From Turnera subulata (Eukaryota > Streptophyta > Magnoliopsida > Malpighiales > Passifloraceae), in NCBI GenBank assembly GCA_028386065.3, contig JAKUCV010003559.1:62001-126000 (forward strand): DNA of 64,000 bases, in the 5' to 3' direction. The stretch's first letter is position 1. Every line of letters starts with the position of its first letter. Positions 39,001 to 50,897 of the stretch are shown here, piece by piece. The notes below the pieces were generated by a model. The model saw only the letters and a program-made list of their open reading frames with translations, was not told where the DNA came from and did no database searches. Both the position numbers and the translations under genes were made by a program.

Positions 39001-42000
39001 GTAAAAGGATATAAAATGTTTAAGAATCAAGTCATGGAAAACCATACAAAAAATAAAGAATATTAACATGCCAAACCTAGAAAAGTATCATTTGTTGAGG
39101 AAAGCATTCCATCCAGATTTCAGACAACTTTTTCAAAACATATCTGCCAACATAAACTAAGAAAACAATGGTAGAAAAATATTGTTTCTTTTAATGTCCA
39201 GTAAACTGTTGGTAGTCTCATGCTACCTGTATTTATATTCCTGAACCAAGATTTAGCACCCACCCCTTGAAAAAAAGGCACTTTGTCTCAGAAGGATATG
39301 CACATTTCTATTCCAAAAACTAATAACTAGTAGATGAAAGAAACCAAGTCAAATGGGTAATAGTAACAAAAACTAATTTCTAGCAGTGACATTTCCTAAA
39401 ACACCAGTTTGACTAGTAACTAGTAGATGAAAGAAACCAAGTCAAATGGGTAATTGTGGTGCATTGCACTATCCCTGTGTTGACGGGGATACTCTTCTAG
39501 TATCAAAAGAAAATAGTGGTGCATAAAACTTCCTTACACTATAAAAGGCAAAACTGGACAAACTCCGTTGGAAAAAGGTAGCGCAAATTTTACTTTAATG
39601 GGAGCCAGTCTTATATAAGACGCATAAAAAAACTAGTAATATGATGACTACGAGATCATGCAAAAAGGAGATCATTAATACCCCTGAGAAGGTGGTAAAT
39701 AGAAAACCCTACCAGTGTAATGTTAGCAAGTAGTATCTTCATTTATCCTAGTTTTCACTTAAATTTAGACCGGAAACTTAATTTTGAAATTTTTCCAAAT
39801 AACCAAACTCAATTCCCGTATTGTAGTTGCAATCAACAAGCTTTCTCTTCTCTTGAACCCTAACCACACATATGTTATGATAACCAAATTAGAAACTCAA
39901 TATAAGCATAAGGTTATAACAATTTATGCGACAATATGCATTATAGGCTGCATGTATATGAATTATGTGTCATCCTTAAGAAGAAACATGTGCTATGTGA
40001 ACAAATTAACGAATAAAAAGTATTCGACTAAAAATAAAATGGAATCATATGTATCCATTCTGCTAGTAAAAGTTGTCGGACATTGCACTCCTTGAGATTT
40101 GGGCGTGTAAAATGTATTGCTACAATTTGCAGCAGAACAAAGATACTCAACAAAAGAAATTCATATGATCTGTGTTCCATTATAAAATTTTTACTGGACC
40201 TCACGTCCTCACCCACTATTACAACTCAATTCTTGTACAATTAAATTTAACAAAGAACACAAAGATATACACTAAGCATAAATATTCTCCACAATGGCAG
40301 CTAAAATTATCCTAGTAAGCTTTGGTACTAAGCAGAGGTGATGGTGATGCCAGACCAATGAAAATGCTGAAGCATACCTGTCTTGCTACAATCGCTTTTT
40401 TAATGGCAGAATAAACACACAATCGTTTGCTAGAAGAAAAGGAATATTCATAACTAAAAAAAGTGTACACTAGATTCCATGGTACAAATGAAACGAGGGA
40501 GTTGCAAAGACCAACCTGCAGACATTGAGCCTACAAAAGTTTCAAGGAACCTGACAATCACCATGAAGAAATTCTGTCCAGATGAGGCATGACTTTTTAC
40601 TAAGGACATTGTTCTGCAGAGCAAACTTTTCTGATTAAATTGACTCAATAATACAACATAGCTGAGATCAAATGCAAGAACATTACATACCTATACAAGG
40701 AGATCGCCATCTACCAGATTGTTCACGATACAAAAAAGGACCAAAAACATTCAGTGAATGTATTCTTCAATACAAGATGAAAAGTAATTCCCTTTAAATA
40801 AAAACTTACTGCATCATTCAAGACAGATTCTCCAAAAACCAAAGCATAAAGGTTCATATCAGTGCCAAGTTCCTACAAAAGATCGTCACATGAATACTAT
40901 CAAGAAAAGAGAACATAATAGACGAAGACATCAAATACTGCTTAAAGCATAAATCCATATCTAACTGATTTTATGTATAAAAAGCAAATATAGCAGTAAG
41001 GCAAATACACAACTTCACAAAAATTTCAAAGAACTCCCACCTACCGGGAAAACAAAGTAGAACTCATGCTTAAAATCAACTCCCCAAATTGTTAATGTAA
41101 ATTTTTGCCTGGAGTTGGTATACAGCATATTCACAGATAACTAGTCCTACTACTAAATAAACAGACAAGAACTCCTCATGAGGATACAATTGGGAAAATG
41201 ACTCCATCAGCTTTTAGTGCTAAGATCCCTGAGTTGACAAGGAAAAACTTTTAAGGGAGTCTTATCCTTCAGCATTCTTATCACCACATGTAAAGACTCA
41301 TGATGCCCATTGTGAGAGCAATTAAAATGGCCACTTAAGTTTTCCTTCACTGCTACCTAAGCTTTGCTGTGAAAGCTTCCATTTGGAATCTGCAATTTCT
41401 ATTTCCACTGTAGGACACCAACGCAGAGCCCATGATCTCATGGCATTTTCCAATAACCAGTAGCTGTTATTGCACAGCAAACCATCAACAACTGAAGTTT
41501 CTATGCACCTTTTATATAGTTCAACCCTATCACTACAACTCTCCTTCTATTGCTGTGCCTCCCAGCCATCTATCTTCTCCCTATCAACTACATCTGTGCA
41601 CCTCTTCCAGAACAGCAACCAAATTTTGCAACAAGAATGCAATAAGGAAGCAAGGAGAAAAAAAAAAAATTCATGTAAGCAATTGATCAAAAAACAACAA
41701 AACCAAGGGTTAAAGCATTCTCCCAGGAGGATCCTGGAAGCATTCAGTCAGCATTGAACAGAGAATCAGATACCAATTAGTCAGCAGGCTTCTATGAGGC
41801 ATTATTGATGGCAATATTGATTTCACTCGACTACATAAGGTGTATACTCGCAGTTACTGGAATTACAAACATGAACGGTAATACTTGTTTACTGGAAAAT
41901 TGGAGCAAAGATGTCAACAGTTTAGTGGCTTGAAGTTGGGTAGTTCAGAGTAAAGGATATGACAAATTTGTGATAGTTGGGACCTATGGTCCTACAACGT

Positions 42001-44155
42001 GGGTGCATTTTAGAGGCAAAGGTGAGTCGTATAATCAATTCACCATTCACCATTCAACATTTACAATACAATTCATTCCAAAAGAAAGCTCCAATCATGG
42101 CACAAATTCATCCCGCATTTGGTAGCAAAATTGACTTTAAGTTAAATTGGTTCCAACAGCGTCAAAAATAATTTCATGCAAAACCATATAGTATCCAATT
42201 TCTTACACTACCATTTTAAAGAAAACTAGGTAAATGTACAAAGTTGTCTCACTTGATACTGGAATCATTTGCTACATTACCTGGTAAACACAGACATCTT
42301 TTCATGTGCTTCCTAGTAGCTTACAATTTTAGGAACTTGATTTTAGCTACTATTGGAGAGTCAAGAGACCTAGGTGGTATGTTACTGGCGCTCTGTAAAG
42401 GTTTTGGAGCAACGGAGGATAGTCGGAAGTTCGACCTAATGAGTTCAGGCTAGAACTTGTCCCAGAAACTCTTTGGTATTCCACTTCAGGGCCGGAAGGC
42501 ATTTTGTGGTCAGTTATCAAATGGAACTGGAAGGCGTTGTTGTTCTTACATTCTATATTCCAGCTGTTGTTATTTGTAATGAGAATGCCCTCATTAACTC
42601 CAATAATCTCTTAGACAATAATGAACAATACACTATACAGTAGAAGTTAACATTTATGCATTTCCATTATACTAAATGAAGTAACGATTGCAAAAATCTC
42701 AAATTTCGACTCAACTTGAATAGAAATTCAATTCAATATGACACCTACTGATGCTCCTCTATACGCCCTACTTAATCGAAATTTAAATTTCTTTATTTCC
42801 AAGGTTTACTACTGCCATCTGTAGTGTTATAATCGCTGTCTTGTAATCTCCATACAACTGTGGCATGCACATTTAATCTTCGAATGACAACATGAATACC
42901 TTATCATTCCCTTATAACACAATGCAAACATGTAATCTTGAAACAGGCCACTAGTTTGGGCACACAAATTACCTGAAATATAGACAAAACTGTGACAGGA
43001 TCGGTTGCTGATATGAGAGCACCAAACATCAGACATTCCACAAATGGAAGTCTATACATGAGGTAACTCAGACCACCAAGGTAACTGAGCAGGAAGCAAT
43101 TAGAAAGAGTAAGAAGGGAACAAAAGAAAAGCAGAGAAAAGCATTAGGAATCACACCATGAAAGCATCAAAATACTTACACTAAAATGCCAGTAACAATT
43201 GAAGCTATAAAAGTTCCTAAGAGAGCAAATGTGACAATGGCTCCAAAGTTAGAGAAGAATGGTTTCTGCAAAAGGAAAAGCACAACAAGGGGACAAGTCA
43301 AGCCGCACAGAACTAAAGGTGCTGTAACACAAGAACAGGCTTCTGCTAGCAGGATCATAAAGGAGTGGGGGGGTGGTGACTTACAGGTGATAGACTGAAC
43401 CCGGACTGAGTAAAGAATCCCAAGTCAAGGGAGACGACAACAATACATAAATTAGGGCATCTAGAGACATATTTGCCTCAAACAATGACAAAAACAACAA
43501 TAAAATGAACTGAAATCAAAGAAAAGGATATAAGATGATTGGAGGTAGCAGAAACAAGAAGAAGAACTCCTCGTGAAAATTAAACCACGCCCTGTACAAG
43601 CACAGAAAAGAATAGGAAAGGAAAAATGGTGAGTTTGGGGGATTTACAGGGAGAGAGATATAACGTGGAAAAAACTAGAAAAATGACAAGAAATTGAGTT
43701 AAGGAGAAGAAAAAGAGGAAGAAGACCTGATACTAGTTTCGGTGTCAGAGATATTAGCTAAGCCCCCAACAATTAAACCTGCAAAACAGAAAGAACAGCA
43801 AAATCAATCACCACCGCCGCTGAAAGGCGAGAGCTAATGCATGCATGAGTAGGGGGGAAACAACAAAAGAAAAGGAAGAACAAAGACAAGGATGCGAGAG
43901 AGAGAGAGAGAGAGAACTTAAGAGAAGTGTGCTAGGGTTACCGATAAGAAGAGAAGCACTGGCTTCGGGGAGATAATAGAATCTATGACGGCGGAGGACG
44001 TGGCCGAGGACGAAGGAGAGAACAAGCATCATGATCTGCAGTAGTATTCCAACTCCCGCCGCCTGCTGCGAGTGGGAATCAACTCCACCTCCACCTCCAC
44101 CCGCAGGTGATATCTCATCCTCGCCGCCTCCAATCATACCCCCGGCCATTATCAT
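33081..44155 (-). CDS. NHX6: Endosomal Na+(K+)/H+ antiporter, NHX5/NHX6 type
   Basis: Twenty-two exons, listed 5' to 3' on the minus strand: 44155-43942, 43778-43727, 43591-43532, 43409-43385, 43265-43180, 43084-42973, 40872-40810, 40710-40691, 40613-40516, 38966-38938, 38842-38811, 38715-38668, 38574-38514, 38428-38331, 38227-38152, 38046-38027, 37845-37748, 37672-37563, 34371-34282, 33472-33375, 33289-33213 and 33088-33081; 524 aa. Motifs: [18 protein letters not shown] (amiloride-site region), [10 protein letters not shown] and FGESVLNDA (ion-binding core), and [10 protein letters not shown]. This is a ~12-helix CPA1 exchanger; plant NHX5/6 act in Golgi/TGN/prevacuolar pH and cargo sorting. 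The last exon (three residues, then stop) is the least certain part. Introns 3, 10 and 15 are U12-type. NHX5 versus NHX6 is not resolved. Confidence 0.93.
38047..38151 (-). other. Probable U12-type GT-AG intron (NHX intron 15)
   Basis: The donor TCGATT|GTATCCTTTG matches the GT-AG minor-intron donor at all nine positions. A branch-like TACTTAAC lies at 38063-38070, and the end is ATCCCAG|ATATTT. The join gives FFSI followed by IFIGVAR. Confidence 0.85.
38843..38937 (-). other. U12-type AT-AC intron (NHX intron 10)
   Basis: The donor is GCATTG|ATATCCTTTA, the branch-like element ACCTTAAT is at 38852-38859, and the end is GCTAC|CTTTTC. It joins SAL to LFKYAGLD in phase 0. Confidence 0.92.
39324..39454. 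repeat. 38-bp direct duplication inside NHX intron 9
   Basis: An identical 38-bp unit starting taactagtagatgaaag occurs at 39324-39361 and 39417-39454, 93 bp apart. It lies in the ~1.5-kb intron between exons 9 and 10. Confidence 0.85.
43410..43531 (-). other. U12-type AT-AC intron (NHX intron 3)
   Basis: The donor is CATCTT|ATATCCTTTT, the exact minor-spliceosome AT-AC form. The branch-like CCCTTGAC at 43424-43431 sits about 14 nt before the terminal TTTAC|TCAG. Splicing here restores PPII-F-QSGF in frame; no GT-AG alternative does so. Confidence 0.93.
43895..43917. repeat. (GA)n microsatellite in NHX intron 1
   Basis: A gagaga run just downstream (in gene orientation) of the exon 1 donor. 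Confidence 0.8.
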
Positions 44156-44468
44156 TGTCTTCCTGATTGAATCAAAACTTTGTTATCCTTCAAAATTATT
44201 ATTATAGTAATAATAGTGATGAAGTATCCATCCACTTCTTTTCCTTAATTGTCAAAACAATTCTCTGTTTCGTCGATCGCCCCTCTCCTCTCCTTGGTCC
44301 GCAGCAGCAACCACCACGATGCAGTGAACTGACTAGTCGTTCCCCTTGCTAACGACTGCCCTGTTCTTCCTTTTGGCTTTTTCTAAGATTCTGGAATTTT
44401 TATTTTTTTTGGCATTTCTTGTCCGCCAAAACAATTTCACAGTTGCAATTAATGCATCTAATATCAGC
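44156..44468 (-). promoter_or_regulatory. Presumed NHX promoter and 5' leader
   Basis: The 313 bp lie between the antiporter start codon and a SINE target duplication. No specific elements are assigned. A SINE lies immediately upstream of this short region. Confidence 0.45.
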
Positions 44469-44816
44469 TTACTAGGATGATATTTTTTTTTTCTGGAAAA
44501 AAAAGGCGTGGTGTCATCATCGCCTCGTCGGTCCAGGCTCCGGTCAATACCGGCTACATCATGGCATTAGACCCTCCACATAGGAGAGACCGCCCACCGG
44601 AGCACCAGCGGACGCCATCGCCTGCTACGCGTCATAGTGTCGGGGAGACCCCGGGTTTAACGGCCACCACCCCACAGTGTGGAAGACCATATTCGGCCAC
44701 ATCATACTATTATGGGGCTTGACTGGAAGCGTCGGGACTCGAACCCGAATCCCAGAGATGGCAGGCTAAAGGCTTTGCCACTGGGTCACCACTCCCAGTG
44801 GTTACTAGGATGATAT
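44469..44816 (-). mobile_element. tRNA-derived SINE with 15-bp target duplication
   Basis: The body is 44484-44801 on the minus strand. It reads from a tRNA-like head: A-box-like AGTGGCAAAGCC, then B-box GGTTCGAGTCCC at about 44738-44749. It ends in T/A homopolymers (ccttttttttcc followed by an A-run). The perfect 15-bp duplication ttactaggatgatat flanks it at 44469-44483 and 44802-44816. This is a full-length insertion just upstream of the NHX gene. Confidence 0.92.
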
Positions 44817-44984
44817 CATTCATATGCTATTACAATTTATCATTTTCCTCATTAAAAAAAACTATTTATCATTTATTTGGTGTGATTGTGAATCTACTTA
44901 TAAATTATACTAACTACCTCACTTCCCATCCCATCTAAATTATATTTGAGAATAAAAAGTGGGAAAACATCAACAACTAAAATC

Positions 44985-45260
44985 ATTCCAAATGCTCCAG
45001 TCCAGAGGTCACTTCATCAACTACACGCAAGCATATAGTTGATGATTTTGATAATTTTCAGTTTTCTCTTGTAAATAAATCAGGCAATAGGGCAGTAGAG
45101 TGTGTTGCCAAATCTGTTTAAATTGTCAGTGTTCTACATTTCTTTTGGTGAAGATCATGTTCTACATCTTGTCTTGCCTTATTGGAGCTTTGTATGTAGA
45201 ATCATTGAGAGGGATGCCCCTCCTTTATAATGAATGAAAGTGATGATTTCGTTTTAAAAA
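44985..45260 (+). mobile_element. LINE 3'-end remnant (RNase H-like)
   Basis: A frame around 45040-45110 reads DDFDNFQFSLVNKSGNRAVECVAKS, similar to the end of plant LINE RNase H-like domains. It is followed by a typical LINE-like tail with aatgaatgaaagtgatgattt and an A-rich end near 45260. Short and degraded. Confidence 0.4.
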
Positions 45261-45399
45261 ATAAAGACCAAACTAAATCTTTTCTAAATCAAAAGAGAGC
45301 TTTATTTTTTGGAATAACATCTACATTCATGCTAACATTTAACATCTTAGTCTTTGGAGTCTCATTCCTCCAGCTGATTACACATGGAGTTTTCTAAAG

Positions 45400-46413
45400 G
45401 TTTTGAAGCTTTGCAGCAAATTCCCTACCGTTGTTTGTCACACAATTGGTATCGGGCATAAAACATTCTTTTGGTAGGACTCATGGCTGCCAAGAGGCCC
45501 ATTATCTTCTCTTATTTCACATCCAGTATTGCTGGCTCCAAGGTTCCTATTCAGGCCACAGTTTGCTTGCTCATTATAAATCATACTTGGTCTTGGCCGC
45601 ACTCTCGATTGCCTCTTTTAGAGCAGCTAAAAACTGAAGTTGCCTCTATCATCCCTTCACAAGAGCCTGATGCAATTTATCACTGGTAAGAGTGCTTGGG
45701 AGAGTATTAGAGCTAAGCGCAATTGAGTAGATTGTTTCAAGTTTCTATGGTCTACATGATTCATTCTTAAACACAGTTTTATAGCCTGGTTAGCCATCAT
45801 TGATCGGTTGACTACTCGTTATAGGGTTCAGAAATGGGGAATTATCTTGAATGCTACTTGCTTGTTCTGCTCTTGTCCAAATGAAACTCGGGACCACCTT
45901 TTCTTTGCTTGTCCATTTTCTGTTGCAATATGGTCCAAGCTATTGGTTTTATGTTTTGTTTCTAAAACAATTGGTGGATGGGATTCTGAATTTCAATGGG
46001 CAAAGGCAAATTTACATAAGAAAAATCGTAAATCCATGCTATTACGCATTGCTTGGACAACTAGCATCTACCACATATGGCGGGAGCGCAATCGCCGGCA
46101 TTTCACCAGCAGCTTTCGATCATCAGACAACATTGTCGCTGACATTTGCTCTGATATTAAGCTAAGATTTCGAGGACTCTCTACTCTTAGATCTCGGTCA
46201 CTTTCTCCAGAAATGACTCAGCTATGCTCTTATTGGGGAATTACTCTTCAACTGTAATTCTGTCTTTTACTATTCTCTTCCGTCTTTAGTTGCTCACGTC
46301 TTTTGAGATATATTTCCCATTGCCTCACTTTCTGTGAGATGTACTTTGTTAGGATCTATTTCTAACCGTTTATATGAAATGAAATATTGATTTGATTCTC
46401 AAAAAAAAAAAAA
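45400..46413 (+). mobile_element. 5'-truncated LINE with reverse-transcriptase zinc-binding domain
   Basis: The 149-codon frame at 45808-46257 has CLFCSCPNETRDHLFFACPF, followed by an IW motif: the C-x2-C...H...C signature of the zf-RVT domain at the end of plant non-LTR retrotransposon ORF2. Upstream frames at 45431-45689 look like the preceding segment in other frames, so it is mutated. A 14-nt A-run at 46400-46413 marks the 3' end. The 5' boundary and target duplication were not located. Confidence 0.8.
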
Positions 46414-47480
46414 AGATGTGATTTCTAAAATTTCTGTTTTGCAACTGTTTTAAATATTGTTTATGTAATATTTGATTGACGTATTGTTGGAGTTTAATTG
46501 CTTTTGTATTACTATTTCGTGCTCTTTGGTGGTGTTGTTTTTTGGTAAAATATTTGGTGGTGTTGTTGCTTTCGGTGACATTGCATACTAATAACGTATT
46601 ATATAATTACATGCAGTTACAATTGCCAATTAGGCCTAGTGCCCATGATTTCTTCTGTTATATTTGTGTTTTTGGCTTTAAGAGAAGCAGATGCTTGACA
46701 AGATCAAAAAGATTAAAGCTTTAAGTCTTCAGATACCCAAGCTGAATAGGGAACTGGTGAGACTTAATGGACAATAGAAAAAAAAAAGAGAGACAACATT
46801 AAGGTATACAAAGGGACAACGAGTTTCATCCGGATGTTTACCATAGTAGCGATGATGACAAATTTCGTTTTGCCATGTAATAGTTACATGCACTTGAGGG
46901 GGGGTTTTTGTAGTGATTTTCAACGTATGTTGGATGATTCCAAACTTTTGGAATCTCCTTGATTAATGATTAATGTTGGATGTGAATATAGGAGGATGTC
47001 AATTATTCCTCTTTTTTCGCAAAATAATATCCTAATCCATATTGGGCTTTCAAATTCACGAAAATTAGGCCTAAATATATTGATAGTCCATTAACTTATC
47101 TCTTCGATATCTAAGCCAAATTAGAGTTCAAAAATTAATTAGATTAACTTTAGGCTCCAAAACTCCATCATAATCAAATAAATTAATGACTAAATTTGAG
47201 TGTTGAGTTGGAATGCTATGGATCCTTGCATGATCATTTTTAGGTGTTTAAGTAACTAACAACTTTTGTCTCTATAAAGAAAACTTTAAGAGCTTTTTTT
47301 ACCATGTCTGCTCTTATAACTTTCTTACTTGATATGTTGATGTAAGAAATTTAAAGGTGTGATTTCTGGAATTTTTGTTTTGCAATTGTTTTAAATAGCT
47401 TATGTGATATTTGTTAGATGTATTGGTGGATGTTTAATTGCTTTTAAACTGTTGTTTAGTGCTGTTTAGTGGTGAGAATA
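46414..47480. repeat. Diverged duplicate of an intergenic segment (46414-46560 and 47355-47480)
   Basis: Both copies begin gtgatttct and run through tttgttttgcaa.tgttttaaata, gtttaattgctttt and gct.tttggtgg-like text in the same order and orientation. Identity is roughly three quarters to four fifths by eye. The segment between contains no recognised gene; a short frame near 46690 (MLDKIKKIKALSLQIPKLN) is unidentified. Confidence 0.7.
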
Positions 47481-47886
47481 GGTGATCCTTTGCTCTCTAA
47501 TTATTAATTATTAGTTAACTTACTCATACATACAACATTCTTATCAATCTTATTTTATAAACCGTGAAATAAGCGAAACTTATTAATTATGATTAAGGAA
47601 ATCAAATGTCATCTTAATCCTTCTTTAGTTGACACGGTATATTAATTAGTTAACAATTAGTGGGTTTGATTCATTGTTATTACTTTTAACGTCCTAATTA
47701 TTACTCAACTATTCTTATAACTTAGGAATTAATGTCTTTATATGCATTTTAATTTTATTAATTTTATGAGATCTAGTGGTATTTTCCAAAACTAATTGAA
47801 ATAATTAATATGTTTTTTATGAATTATAAAAACTATTATTTAAGGATAAATATGTTATTTTTTCTTTCTTAGCAGCTCTTCATGTG
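47481..47886. other. AT-rich DNA left of the Tekay element
   Basis: No gene or repeat structure is seen. The five bases before the element (47882-47886, atgtg) are the expected left target-duplication copy, but the matching right copy is lost. Confidence 0.5.
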
Positions 47887-50565
47887 TGAAGCGCCCCGAC
47901 CCGTATTTACCGGTCACGGTAAACACGTGCCGAAACTATTCTTAATAACAGCTCAGGCAGTACATCGCAGTAAAATTACTACACAGAAAATTCAAATACA
48001 ACATCACACCGTATATTACAACTGTCACCCATACCCGGGGACCATTATTCAAACCACACATATTACTCAACAGCAGCAACATAATCCCAAAATAGACAGC
48101 ATCAAAGGCAATAAAGGAAAGCAACAACACAACAACACATATTACACAGCAGCGGAAGTCTTAAATGCACATGCAGCGGAGGTATGGATCCGGAGTCAGG
48201 TGGAGAAGAAAGCAGCAGCCATCGAACGTCGTACCTGAACTACGAAACAACTTAACCTACGGGATGAAACCCCGCAGGCGAGGGGTGAGTCCAAAGTGCT
48301 CACTGATAAAGGATAAACAAAGATATGTAATCAACCATAATACTTTCGAATTAAACACAGACAAACACAACACAAGACTCTACCACAATACAACTGAGCC
48401 AAGACCAAAAGAATGTTTATTATTATTATTACCAATTTTATCTTCCTGACCCCGTCACTGGACAAGCTAGGGTCGTACCTGGTTATTAACTAATTTCGGA
48501 TGCCAGGCCAAAACACAATCCGGGATCAACATCCCAATCACAACCAATCCGGGATCAACATCCCAATATCAACAAATCCGGGATCAGCATCCCAATAACA
48601 ACATCATCCGGGATCAACATCCCCAACAACCAAACCAAACCGGCCATGACACCACAAAACTAGCCTCTAACCATCTAGTCGTACCACTACTTTTCACGTG
48701 ACAATTATATCATCATCTCAAATTCAGTCCAGTTTCATTACTCTATCCTCAATTATCCAACTTTCCATTATTTCAGATTATTCCACAGACCAAATCAACA
48801 ACAGACTCATAACGTCAATTAATCACAGTTAACAGTTCAGCATTATTTTCAACACAATATCCACAAGTCAAAACACAATCCAACTACAGCATCAACAATT
48901 TCCATAGCAATCAAATAACAATCAATAATCATTTCAGCAGTTTAATCAAACAACAAAAACACACACAGTATTACGGGCACATATCCAAGGTTATCCAACC
49001 TCACCTTAGCCGATTATCAGTTTTGGAAATGTCCAACAGACTCCAAGTCCGGTTCCTCAGGTATCTGCTCGTTATCAACTCCTATACCAAACAAATAATA
49101 TGCACATATAAGTGATATGCAAATGTCATGCCAATACTGTATGCTGTAAATTAAATACTGACTCGTCTCAGTTACTTCCCCGGATTATTTCTCTATTATC
49201 ATCATCATTCACCATTTATTTCCAGTGTTAAAAATAAAACTATACTTATACCTATACCCAGATACTATTCTAGTACAATACTTCTTTGACAATACCCTTT
49301 CCATATTTATCTTTCCTCAAAATAATTATTATTTACCATATATATTATATTTTTTCCATTTCCAGAATTTTATTTCCTCAAGTTATTTCCCAAAATATTA
49401 TTTCCACAATTTATTTTTATTTTCCCAGAATTATATTTATTCCCAGAATATCTTTTCTTTTTTTTTTATTAAATCCGGACTGGGCTAAATAGCTCCAGCC
49501 CAACCACTTTTCACAGGGCCACACCCAAGCCCGCACAGGAGCACAGGAGCCCAGGCGCAGGCCCAACAACCCAGCCCAGGTCAACAACCCAGGAGAGTCA
49601 ACCCGGTCCAAGGCGTCAAGCCCAGGCCCGCGGGTCAGCTCATCCGGGTCGACCTGGACCCGTTTGCGCAATCGGGTCACCAGCACCAGGCTCACCTCGT
49701 GAGCTGCAGCGACACGGGCGACTGCAGGAAGATGCGGGGAGGCGTGACGGCGGCACAGACGGAGGTGGCGTGAGCTGGGAGATCGGGCAAGAGAGTGGTG
49801 GTGGTCGTCGGGCTCGCGAGGAGGAAAAGCGAGACAAGGGGCGACAGGGAGACGAGCTCCACTGGCGCTGCTCACGGCGGAGGGAAGGAGGAGAGGGTGA
49901 GCAGGTGGTGATGGCGACGAGGTGGTGGCCGGCAGCAGGTGGCTCGGCCGGTGGTCGGCCAAAGGAAGAAGAAAGGAAGAAAAAGAAAAGGGAGGGGAGA
50001 GGGGTTGCTGCCCAAAACGATGTAGTTTTGGTGCTGGGTGTGTGTTTTTGGTTATTTTTTTCTGGTTTGGTTTTGTGAAGGGAGGAGGAGTGTTGGTTGC
50101 TGGGCAGTGTATTGCAGAGGAAGGGAGATGGCATTGGGTTCAGTTTTCTTTTGCAGGCAGAAGATGGTGCAGGTAAGGTAAAGCACGGGCAAGACACTGA
50201 TGAAGCACGGGTGGCACAATCCACTCACGAGCTTCACAGTGCGTGGCGGCTGCCTCGTTACTGTGCAGCTTGTGAGACGTGTCCCGTCCGAACCAGAAAA
50301 TAACTATAATACCCCCTTAGCTTAATTTCTGGTCCGATAATTCGGGGTTAAACCTGACTTTTCTGAAGATTCCTGGACCCGAAAAATTCCAAATTTGGTC
50401 TGAAAAATCCGCAGAAAGATCCCGAACGTGGGACAGGGCTCGGTTTCGGAATCCAAAGCTCGATTTACCATAAATTAATTGCCCAAGATTAATTTTAATG
50501 GTAAATAACGGTAAAATAAATTTTACGGTGACGGTAAAAAGAAAAAAATTACCCGGGCTGTTACA
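47887..50565 (-). repeat. 3' LTR of the Tekay/Del element
   Basis: 2,679 bp. On the minus strand it runs TGTAACAGCCCGGG ... GGGCGCTTCA. It carries four copies of the GGGAT-loop-ATCCC hairpin at about 48521-48622. The C-rich frames on the minus strand (49417-50224) are leader-like and not genes. Confidence 0.93.
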
Positions 50566-50600
50566 GCCTACCCACCTTAAAAGAATTTCGTCCCCGAAAT

Positions 50601-50892
50601 TCACTCCGGTGCTGTAAACAGGTGCAGATACTGAGAAAACATGTGCTCCTCAACTTCCCACGTAGACTCGTTCGCAGAGTGCTTACTCCACTTGACCTTT
50701 ACCATAGGAATGACTCGGTTCCTCAACTGTCTGACCTCTCGGGCAAGAATCTGCTTTGGCAATTCTGTATACGTAAGATCCTCTGCGACCTCAACATTTG
50801 CTGTAGTAACCATGTGACTCAGATCGGATCTGTACCTCCTCAACATGGAAACATGAAACACATCATGAATCCGTGACAACTCTTCCGGTAGA
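50601..50892 (-). pseudogene. Integrase C-terminus and chromodomain of the Tekay polyprotein
   Basis: The frame carries IHDVFHVSMLRRY, the conserved end of chromovirus integrase, then a chromodomain-like block from about EVRQLRNRVIPMVKVKW to TWEVEEHM, with the stop at 50601. Chromodomains steer integration to particular chromatin. The frame is separated from the rest of integrase by the nested solo LTR at 50898-54212; frame bookkeeping shows it continues the upstream polyprotein exactly. Confidence 0.88.
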
Positions 50893-50897
50893 GATAA

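Noticed and set aside
43510..43531. Reading NHX exon 3 onward through ATATCC as coding
   Set aside because: It departs from the conserved PPIIFQSG text; AT-AC splicing restores it.
49417..50224. Long minus-strand frames (181 and 194 codons), echoed at 60276-60992
   Set aside because: They fall in the two LTRs of the Tekay element, with serine/proline-rich text. Not genes.
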